A stretch of 64,000 nt of DNA, taken from the NCBI GenBank assembly GCA_020629035.1, contig JAHDEC010000014.1:1-64000 (forward strand), given 5' to 3'. The translations under genes and the position numbers were made by a program. Below are positions 7,344 to 15,145 of this stretch, one piece after another. The stretch's first letter is position 1; every line of letters starts with the position of its first letter. Source of the DNA: Saprospiraceae bacterium (GTDB taxonomy: Bacteria; Bacteroidota; Bacteroidia; Chitinophagales; Saprospiraceae). The notes below the pieces were generated by a model, which saw nothing but the letters and a program-made list of their open reading frames with translations, was not told where the DNA came from and searched no databases.

Positions 7344-10300
7344 ATGAAGTACTCTATCCGAGCACTCATGAGCCTTTTGGCTATATGTGTTTTTTCAAAC
7401 ATTAATGCACAATGTGACGATTCAGTCGTAGACTGCCCTACTGTATTTGTACTATACAACAATGATTTTGGTCTTTGTGGTGCAGATATTGATATTGATG
7501 ACCCAGTGTCAAATGATATTAATTGTGTAATTGATGATATCACCAACGATTATAATAATACTGATGACGCTTCTGATTTTTATCCAGTAGGAAGCACTTT
7601 GGTAACTTTTACCATAACATTTACTTCTGGTGAAACTGGGATGTGCTCTATTAGTATAGATGTCGATGATTCGCAGTCCCCTGAAATATTGTGTCCTCCA
7701 GTACCAGCTGCCCAATGTTCGGCTGATGAAATCCCAATCCTATTAACTTATTTGGAATTTGAAGGAGCTGGTGGTGATGCTTTAGACAACTGTGCTCTAG
7801 ATAGCATGACTTTTGCTCATGCTGGAGATATTATTACCTCTGCTCCAGGAGTCTGTCCAATCTTAGTAGAAAGGACCTACTTAATAATGGATACTGACAG
7901 TCAAATGAGTGACTGTGAGCAAATGATACAACTAAATGACACCATGGATCCATCTGTGACTTGTCCTGATGATCTTACAGTAGAGTCAGCTCCAGATGCT
8001 TGCGAAGCGACTGCTGATATCCCTCCAGTAGTTACTGATAATTGCGGGGTTAATACCATCAGTTTTTCTATCAATGCTGGCGCCATAACAGGTATGGATG
8101 ATGCTTCAGGAACTTATGAGGTCGGTGTATATGTAATTACTTATACAGCAGATGATAATTGTGAAAATGAGGGTGATTGCACGTTTGAGTTGACGATTCT
8201 CGATGCTACTGCACCAGTGTTTGATATGGATCCTCCTGCAATTGACCCAATAGCGTGTGATGATCCTCTACCAGAACACATTGAGTTAACAGCTACTGAT
8301 AACTGTGGCGTCTCCTTTATTGAAATGGATACATTGCCATTTATTGCAACCTGTGGCGATTACGAAATAACCTATGTATGGACAGCTTCGGATCCTGAAG
8401 GAAACGAATCGACAACTATGGTAACTTTTACCGTCATGGCTGATCTAGTAGGTCCTGTATTCGATGCAGGCCCTATCGATTTATCAGCAATGAGTATTCT
8501 TTGTGATGAAGATTTATTAGAAACAGAAACATTAACTGCAACGGATAATTGTAATGGTCTCACAATAACAGTCGACACTATGATTGTAGGTACTGTTTGT
8601 CAAGGTATGATAGTAACTTATACATGGACGGCAACTGATGATTGTTTAAACGAAACCGAAGTTTCTACCAATTATACTATTGACCCGGAAACTCGTTTAC
8701 CAGAAATAATTATTCCAGATGATCCATTACAGTTTTGTAATGACCCTATGGTTTGCGAAGCCACGATTACGGTTCCAGAGCCAGAAGTAAATGGTTTTTG
8801 TGCAGAAGTTACTAGCGTTACGTTTACTAGAGCAGATGGACTACCCATAACTGATCCCTTCCCTGTGGGAATGAATACAATAACATGGACAGCCATCAAC
8901 GAGTGTAATACAGCCTCAATGACAGCTGATCAAATAATAGAAATACAAGATTGCGAAGGTCCTTTATTAAGTTGTAATAATGATGTTTGTATAAACTTAT
9001 CAGGAGATGGATCAGCCATTGTAACGCATGATCATATCATCATTCAGCCAGTTTCTGATAATTGTGGTGGGATTATCACTCAGACTATTCAGCGTATGGA
9101 TGACCCTTGTGGTGTAGATGGTAATACTGAACCAGGCCCAGATGTTGTAGTTTGTTGTGATGATATAGATGACGAAGTTATGATTATGGCTGTGATTACT
9201 GACCAATATGGAAACCCTTCTTCTTGCATGGTTTCTGTAGAAGTAAAACTTACTCTAGATCCTGTAGCAACTTGCCCAGCTGATGTGACAGTCTCGTGCG
9301 AATATCCAATCGACGATGAAGATATGTTCTATTTTGGAACACTAAATGATGATATGGCTGACGCTATGATTATCACCCTAGATGATCCTGGATTAGACCC
9401 AAATCCGACGCTAATGGATGGCTATTTTACCAGCCCATGTCCAGAAGATGCTGAAGTAGATGAAAGCATTGATGATCAAAGAGAATGTAATCAAGGACTC
9501 ATTGTCAGAACGCTTACAGTTACTGATTTAGCAGGTAACATGGGGTCTTGTACTCAAAATATTATGGTTGTCGATCAGGCCCCTTTTGTGGAGTCTGATA
9601 TAACATGGCCAGATGATTTAGAAATAAACTTTGATAATTGTGTAGCAGAAACAGATCCAGAAGATGTTCCTGGTCCAACTTTCAATTCTGATAATTGCAG
9701 TATGATAGCTATATCTACTGAAGATATAATCTATGACGAACCTAATTCTGGTTGTTTCATAATAGAAAGAAGGTTTACTGTCCTTGACTGGTGTCAATAC
9801 GTTAGTATGGCTGACCCAGAGGTAGGTGTGTGGAGAGATACTCAGTTTATCACAATGGTAAATAATGTTGCTCCTCTTTTTGATCAGGGTTGTCCTGACA
9901 CAGTGGTTGTTTGTGTAGATCCAGAGACCTGTCTAGCTATGATGGATATTAGCTATAGCGCAACTGACGACTGCACAGATGACGAAGACTTATCCTACAC
10001 ATATGGAATAGATACTGATGGAGATGATGTATTAGATGAGTTTGGAAATACAAATGCATATAGTGGTATTTTAGATTTTGGCTTTTATCCAATATCGTGG
10101 ACCGTAGATGACCAGTGTGGAAATGTTACTAACTGCTCCTACCTAATGTCGGTAGAAGACTGTAAAGCGCCTACTGCTGCTTGTAAGTTTGGTTTAGCTG
10201 CTAATCTTAATGAAATGATTATCGATGGAGATACCATTCCGTTGGCTATGGTGCCTATTGATATTTTTGATGCAAGTAGTGTGGATGAATGTACTGAGAT

Positions 10301-11645
10301 TAGTTTATCTTATTCGAGTGATGTCACTGATATTATAAGAACCTTTGACTGTCTGGATTTTGGTTTAAACACTGTGCAACTGTGGGTTACTGATGAGTAT
10401 GGAAATCAGTCATATTGTGAAACCTATGTAGACATTCAAGATAATCATGATCTTTGTCCTACGCCTATTTTCTCAAGGATCGCAGGAAATCTATACACCG
10501 AAAATCAAGAAGAAATAGAAAGTGTAATGGTAGAGCTTGCTTCGGAAAACATGTCAGAAGAAAACATGAGTGATGAAGAAGGATCGTTCTTGTTCGAAGA
10601 AATACCTATGTATGAAAATTATATGTTGACTGCAAATAACGATATTGACCATACAAATGGAATATCTACCTTAGACATTATTGTTATCCAAAGACATATT
10701 TTGGGTATCGAAGATCTGCAAAGTCCGTATAAAATAATTGCTGCTGATATTAATAAAAGTAATCACATTACCGCACAAGATTTAGCAGAGTTAAGAAAAT
10801 TAATTCTTGGTATTTATGAGGAACTTCCAGATAACGAATCGTGGGTTTTTATCGACGCAGAACAGACTTTTGTTAATGAAATGGAACCATGGAATTATAA
10901 TGAATATCATGCTTTAGAAGCTTTGGACTATAATGCCGTGAACATGGATTTTATAGGTTTAAAAATTGGTGATGTAAATAATTCAGTAGTCTTTAATGCT
11001 GATGAAGATGCCGATACAAGAAATCAAGCATTCGAACTTAAAGTTTTGCAAACAGCTGGTCAACTAAATTTAGCTGTTGAGCAGGATATTGAGACCTATG
11101 GTTTACAGTTTGCTTTTTACCATGATAATCCTGAAAGCTTGAGCTTAGCTTCTCAGTACTTTAATGCTGAAGACATTTTCATAGCATATGATGAGTTTTC
11201 GAATGTGGTGAGTGTCAGTATTTCAAATGAACAAGCTATTGATGTACCAAAAGGCAGTTCTTTACTGAGCATAAGTGGTACAAGTACCGTGGAATTAGCT
11301 GAAAGTCTAGATGCAGAAATTTATAATAAGGATTTCGAAACGCTTTCTATTGAAATCAAAAAAGGTCATAATCCAGAAGATGTCGCTTCAATCAAGCAAA
11401 ACATTCCGAATCCTTTTATGGATAAGACAAGTATTGAGTTTGATGTCGCAACAGATGATCAATACTTAGTACAAATACATAATACGGTTGGTCAATTAAT
11501 CTACCAAGAAAGTAGATTGTTTTATGCTGGAAATCATAATTTGATCATTGATGAAAAAATGCTCAAGGGGCAATATGGAGTGCTTGTTTTAAGCATTCAA
11601 AATGAGCATGTGTTGCTAAGTAAAAAAATGACGAGGGTAAGATAA
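7344..11645 (+). CDS. Giant secreted HYR/Ig-repeat protein with dockerin-like segment and T9SS type A sorting domain
   Basis: A surface or secreted protein of 1433 residues. It starts with a signal peptide (MKYSIRALMSLLAICVFSNINA, then Q). A long run of HYR/Ig-like repeats follows, with recurring motifs such as DNCG, CPxDxTV, TATDNC and YTWTATD, unusually rich in Cys and Asp/Glu. Near the C-terminus are two calcium-loop-like segments resembling a dockerin duplex (NGISTLDIIVIQRHILG and NHITAQDLAELRKLILG). The end is a type A T9SS sorting domain (IPNPFMDKTSIEF, GQLIYQ, KGQYGVLVL). The ATG at 7344 is preferred because the promoter lies between it and the earlier ATG. Likely an adhesin or structural surface protein; the ligand is unknown. 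Confidence 0.85.
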   Translation: MKYSIRALMSLLAICVFSNINAQCDDSVVDCPTVFVLYNNDFGLCGADIDIDDPVSNDINCVIDDITNDYNNTDDASDFYPVGSTLVTFTITFTSGETGMCSISIDVDDSQSPEILCPPVPAAQCSADEIPILLTYLEFEGAGGDALDNCALDSMTFAHAGDIITSAPGVCPILVERTYLIMDTDSQMSDCEQMIQLNDTMDPSVTCPDDLTVESAPDACEATADIPPVVTDNCGVNTISFSINAGAITGMDDASGTYEVGVYVITYTADDNCENEGDCTFELTILDATAPVFDMDPPAIDPIACDDPLPEHIELTATDNCGVSFIEMDTLPFIATCGDYEITYVWTASDPEGNESTTMVTFTVMADLVGPVFDAGPIDLSAMSILCDEDLLETETLTATDNCNGLTITVDTMIVGTVCQGMIVTYTWTATDDCLNETEVSTNYTIDPETRLPEIIIPDDPLQFCNDPMVCEATITVPEPEVNGFCAEVTSVTFTRADGLPITDPFPVGMNTITWTAINECNTASMTADQIIEIQDCEGPLLSCNNDVCINLSGDGSAIVTHDHIIIQPVSDNCGGIITQTIQRMDDPCGVDGNTEPGPDVVVCCDDIDDEVMIMAVITDQYGNPSSCMVSVEVKLTLDPVATCPADVTVSCEYPIDDEDMFYFGTLNDDMADAMIITLDDPGLDPNPTLMDGYFTSPCPEDAEVDESIDDQRECNQGLIVRTLTVTDLAGNMGSCTQNIMVVDQAPFVESDITWPDDLEINFDNCVAETDPEDVPGPTFNSDNCSMIAISTEDIIYDEPNSGCFIIERRFTVLDWCQYVSMADPEVGVWRDTQFITMVNNVAPLFDQGCPDTVVVCVDPETCLAMMDISYSATDDCTDDEDLSYTYGIDTDGDDVLDEFGNTNAYSGILDFGFYPISWTVDDQCGNVTNCSYLMSVEDCKAPTAACKFGLAANLNEMIIDGDTIPLAMVPIDIFDASSVDECTEISLSYSSDVTDIIRTFDCLDFGLNTVQLWVTDEYGNQSYCETYVDIQDNHDLCPTPIFSRIAGNLYTENQEEIESVMVELASENMSEENMSDEEGSFLFEEIPMYENYMLTANNDIDHTNGISTLDIIVIQRHILGIEDLQSPYKIIAADINKSNHITAQDLAELRKLILGIYEELPDNESWVFIDAEQTFVNEMEPWNYNEYHALEALDYNAVNMDFIGLKIGDVNNSVVFNADEDADTRNQAFELKVLQTAGQLNLAVEQDIETYGLQFAFYHDNPESLSLASQYFNAEDIFIAYDEFSNVVSVSISNEQAIDVPKGSSLLSISGTSTVELAESLDAEIYNKDFETLSIEIKKGHNPEDVASIKQNIPNPFMDKTSIEFDVATDDQYLVQIHNTVGQLIYQESRLFYAGNHNLIIDEKMLKGQYGVLVLSIQNEHVLLSKKMTRVR

Positions 11646-11658
11646 ATAGTTTTACATT

Positions 11659-11705
11659 GGGGTTTCTTTGTTTCTGCCCTGGTTCAAAGAACCCCCGATG
11701 TTTTT
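11659..11705. terminator. Rho-independent terminator between convergent genes
   Basis: GGGGTTTCTTTG at 11659-11670 pairs with CAAAGAACCCC at 11685-11695, with one bulged T. A T-run at 11701-11705 follows. It ends the HYR gene and lies just beyond the stop of the lipoprotein gene on the other strand. Confidence 0.75.
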
Positions 11706-12090
11706 ATAGTTTTTGGATAGTAAATGATATGCCAAAAACCTCCAAGACAACAGACCTGCACTCGTAGGACGAAATAGCATATTTCGAATTTAATATTTGT
11801 ACACCCGAATCTGAAATCCCTTGTAAAACCAGTAAAGAATCTGCTTCAACCCACCATTTCTTAGTCGTTAATGGAACCCCATTAAAAAAACTTCCAAGCA
11901 ATACTTGTTGATCATCTACATAAACACTGTCTGGTCTAAATTCAAAAACATCATCATTAATGGTTTCAGGAGCCACCCAAAAACCTATTAAGTGATTAGA
12001 CAAATCATTGCATTCCTCACCATTATCACAAGCTGAAAAGCCCAATAATAAACACATAAAAAACAATAGATAACTATTTTTTATTTTCAT
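11704..12090 (-). CDS. Small lipoprotein of unknown function
   Basis: A 128-residue protein with a lipoprotein signal peptide: MKIKNSYLLFFMCLLLGFSAC, with the lipobox cysteine after GFSA. The mature part (LIGFWVAPETINDD, FEFRPDSVYV, WWVEADSLLVL) resembles the small beta-barrel lipocalin-like lipoproteins of Bacteroidota, but I cannot place it in a family with certainty. Its ATG overlaps the stop of the amidohydrolase gene by four bases (ATGA), so it is the last cistron of the regulator-GGT-amidohydrolase operon. It probably sits in the outer or inner membrane facing the periplasm. Confidence 0.65.
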   Translation of the reverse strand: MKIKNSYLLFFMCLLLGFSACDNGEECNDLSNHLIGFWVAPETINDDVFEFRPDSVYVDDQQVLLGSFFNGVPLTTKKWWVEADSLLVLQGISDSGVQILNSKYAISSYECRSVVLEVFGISFTIQKL

Positions 12091-13367
12091 CCTTTCTGTT
12101 TGTAAACGACACCTTCCTTCATTACAAAAACAACTTCATTCATAGTAGATATATTGTCCAATGGATTGTCTTGGACCACAATTATATCTGCAATGTATCC
12201 TTCTTTAATATGACCCAACTCATCCGAAACTCTCATTAAGTCAGCCGCATGTTTCGTAGCCATCTTCAGTGCTTCAATGGGTGGAATTCCTGCTTCTACC
12301 ATAAATTCAAATTCTTTAGCATTATCGCCGTGTCTAGAAACTCCAGCGTCCGTTCCAAATGCAATCTTTACACCTCTTTTGTAAGCTTTACCACAAGTTT
12401 CCTGAATCAAAGGACCAATTTCCAACGCTTTTGGAACAATAACCGCGGGATAAAAGCCAGGTATTTTAGCTTTCTCTTCTACAAACTTACCTGCCGATAT
12501 CGTTGGGACTAAATAAGTACCGTGCTTAATCATCAGGTCCATAATTTCTTCATTCATTTTTGTTCCATGTTCAATGCTGTGGATACCTCCTAAAATGGCT
12601 CGCTTCATACCTTCCACACCATGTGCATGTGCAGCGGTGACAAAACCATAATCATTAGCGGCATCAACAACTGCTTTAACTTCTTCAATGGTAAATTGGG
12701 GACCTTGTCCATCTTTTGCTACACTCAAAACGCCTCCTGTTGCGGTAATCTTAATACAGTCAGCTCCATTTTTGTATCGCTGTCTAACCGCTTGTCTTGC
12801 TTCTTCAGGACTATTAATAACCCCTTCTTTAGGACCTGGATCACCCATCAACTCTTTCTTTAAACCATTCGAAGGATCTGCATGACCACCCGTAGTTGCC
12901 AGTGATTTCTCAGCCGTAAATATTCTTGGTCCCGGAATAAATCCCCTAGCAATGGCTTTTTGTAATGAGACATTTACGCCCGTACCTCCCAAATCTCGCA
13001 CTGTTGTAAAACCTGCCATTAGCGTCCGCTCACAATATTGTGTGGCCTTTAAAGCAACATCTGCTTCGTTTTCTCGGAAGCCTTCCTCATATCTCTTTGG
13101 ATTAGATTCGTGTTCTATGTGAATGTGCATATCCATCAAGCCAGGAAGTACCGTTTCTGAACTATAATCGTATACCTGTATGGTATCATTTCCTTCTAAA
13201 AAGCCAGCTTTTATGGATTGTATCTTTTTCCCGTTTACTATGATTGTTTTTTGTTCAGTCATCCGTTCGCCATCAAACAACTGTCCACAATGGATATAGC
13301 TTGTTTGTGCTTTTAAAACAACATTGAACAACAACATCAAACCAAATAATAATTTTACATTTTTCAT
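12087..13367 (-). CDS. Exported amidohydrolase (prolidase/imidazolonepropionase-like)
   Basis: About 426 residues. It begins with a signal peptide (MKNVKLLFGLMLLFNVVLKAQ) and continues as a metal-dependent amidohydrolase. It has MDMHIHIEH (first metal ligands), GADCIKITATGG (lysine expected to be carbamylated), TAAHAHG, SIEHGT and FGTDAG. These fit the Xaa-Pro dipeptidase-like amidohydrolases. Substrates may be dipeptides or N-acyl amino acids in the periplasm; the exact one cannot be read from the sequence. The ATG at 13367 is chosen because it starts the signal peptide; the frame is open further upstream but overlaps the gamma-glutamyltransferase gene. It lies 10 bases after that gene, which suggests a shared peptide-processing role. 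Confidence 0.82.
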   Translation of the reverse strand: MKNVKLLFGLMLLFNVVLKAQTSYIHCGQLFDGERMTEQKTIIVNGKKIQSIKAGFLEGNDTIQVYDYSSETVLPGLMDMHIHIEHESNPKRYEEGFRENEADVALKATQYCERTLMAGFTTVRDLGGTGVNVSLQKAIARGFIPGPRIFTAEKSLATTGGHADPSNGLKKELMGDPGPKEGVINSPEEARQAVRQRYKNGADCIKITATGGVLSVAKDGQGPQFTIEEVKAVVDAANDYGFVTAAHAHGVEGMKRAILGGIHSIEHGTKMNEEIMDLMIKHGTYLVPTISAGKFVEEKAKIPGFYPAVIVPKALEIGPLIQETCGKAYKRGVKIAFGTDAGVSRHGDNAKEFEFMVEAGIPPIEALKMATKHAADLMRVSDELGHIKEGYIADIIVVQDNPLDNISTMNEVVFVMKEGVVYKQKG

Positions 13368-13377
13368 ATTTCTACTT

Positions 13378-15102
13378 TTAATATCCAAGACTGCAGTCAT
13401 CTGGGTTACGGTAATCTCCGCTGCCATAATAACTTCCATCTTTATATTCAATGGCTTTAACTATGCCAATTCGATCACTGGTTTTCATAGCATGCCCTTT
13501 TGTTTTCAGTCCATTAATAATCCGTTCATCAAATTTTCCTTTTTCAATAAGTATTTGATTAGGAATCCCTTGATGATGAAACCTCGGCATGTTTACTGCT
13601 TTTTGAATGTCCATTCCTTCATCCAGCACATTTAAAATTACTTGTAAAACAGATGTTATTATGGTAGAACCGCCTGGAGTTCCTAATACTAACCTGACTT
13701 TTCCCATTTTATCGGTAACAATAGTGGGCGTCATGCTACTGAGCATACGCTTTTCTGCTTGAATTGCATTCGCCTCTGAACCTATCAATCCGTAAATATT
13801 CGGTGTTCCTGGCTTTGCACTAAAATCATCCATTTCGTTATTTAAGAAAAAACCAGCTCCATCAACTACCACTTTGGAACCATAATTTCCATTTAAGGTG
13901 ATGGTCATGGCAACCGCATTTCCTGTTTTATCTACCACCGAAATATGGGTGGTTTCATAGCTTTCTAAATCTTGAAAGTTTACATTTTCAAAAACCTTGT
14001 CTATCGGTTTTATGCTGTCAGGATGAAAATCAGCAATTTTTTCTTCGAGATACGCTTTACTTAGAAGTTTATCAATTGGGACTTCTACAAAGTCTTCATC
14101 CCCTAAAAAATCAGCTCTATCTGCATAAGCTCGTTTCTCTATTTCTGCCAGTAAATGTAGATATTCTTCAGAATGATAGTCTAGCTTTTCTTTTTCCAAC
14201 GTTTCATACATGCTCAAGATTTGTCCTAAAACAATGCCTCCGCTAGATGGCAGAGACATGGCATTTATTTGGTAATCTTTGTAGTTAATATTTATGGGTG
14301 TACGCCAGACACTGGTATATTTATCTAGATCTTCTTGACTGAGAATTCCTTGATTAGTATTTATTTCTTTCAGCAATAGTTCAGCTGTTTTTCCTTTGTA
14401 AAAACCATCAACTCCATCTTGCTGAATTCGGCTTAAGCTCTGGGCTAAATCTGTTTGTACTAGTTTATCATTTTCATTCCATTTTTCCCTAATAAAGGCA
14501 CAGGTTGTATCATTATAGCTGGCAAAGTCTTGCTGATATTTATTGAGCCTTTCTGCTTCTGATTTACTGATATTAAACCCAAATTTTGCAAGCTCAATAG
14601 CAGGTTGGATAAGTGAATCCATGGTAATATCGCTTCCGTACTTGCTCTTCAATGTAAATAAACCATGGACGGTCCCTGGCACAGCAACGGCTAAATGACC
14701 ATCTACACTCAGTCTTGCTATGACGTCTCCATCTGCGTCTAAATACATGTTCTTGCTTGCTTTTATAGGCGCTTTTTCTCTAAAATCTAGGGCATCATTT
14801 TTCCCATCTGCCGTATGTACTACGGCAAAGCCTCCACCTCCTAAGTTACCTGCACGTGGGTACACAACCGCTAAGGCAAACTGAATGGCTATAGCAGCAT
14901 CGATTGCGTTTCCTCCGCTTTTAAGCACAGCTAAACCAATTTGACTAGCTAAAGGATGGGCAGAAACTACCATTCCGTTTTTGCCTTCTGAAAAATGTTG
15001 TGATGCTTGAACGAGAGGTTTCTCTTTGCTTTTTGGTTCATTTTTGCATGAAAAACAAAGCATAAAAAATAGAAGAAAAGATATTAATCGTAAGCAGGGC
15101 AT
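13378..15102 (-). CDS. ggt: Gamma-glutamyltransferase, lipoprotein type
   Basis: 574 residues from the ATG at 15102; a TTG at 15129 would add nine. The N-terminus is a lipoprotein signal with lipobox LCFSC. The family core is clear: GGNAIDAAIA, GNLGGGGFAVV, the nucleophile-containing YETTHISVVDKTGNAVAMT (catalytic Thr first in TTH), and GTPGGSTI near the end. The enzyme self-cleaves before that threonine and hydrolyses or transfers gamma-glutamyl groups from glutathione and related peptides in the periplasm. It lies between a propeller-LytTR regulator and an exported dipeptidase-like amidohydrolase, so the operon looks like a peptide or glutathione scavenging unit. Confidence 0.92.
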   Translation of the reverse strand: MPCLRLISFLLFFMLCFSCKNEPKSKEKPLVQASQHFSEGKNGMVVSAHPLASQIGLAVLKSGGNAIDAAIAIQFALAVVYPRAGNLGGGGFAVVHTADGKNDALDFREKAPIKASKNMYLDADGDVIARLSVDGHLAVAVPGTVHGLFTLKSKYGSDITMDSLIQPAIELAKFGFNISKSEAERLNKYQQDFASYNDTTCAFIREKWNENDKLVQTDLAQSLSRIQQDGVDGFYKGKTAELLLKEINTNQGILSQEDLDKYTSVWRTPININYKDYQINAMSLPSSGGIVLGQILSMYETLEKEKLDYHSEEYLHLLAEIEKRAYADRADFLGDEDFVEVPIDKLLSKAYLEEKIADFHPDSIKPIDKVFENVNFQDLESYETTHISVVDKTGNAVAMTITLNGNYGSKVVVDGAGFFLNNEMDDFSAKPGTPNIYGLIGSEANAIQAEKRMLSSMTPTIVTDKMGKVRLVLGTPGGSTIITSVLQVILNVLDEGMDIQKAVNMPRFHHQGIPNQILIEKGKFDERIINGLKTKGHAMKTSDRIGIVKAIEYKDGSYYGSGDYRNPDDCSLGY

Positions 15103-15145
15103 GTCCGTCTTTATCTTACTAATATACAAAGCACTAAGTTGCTTT

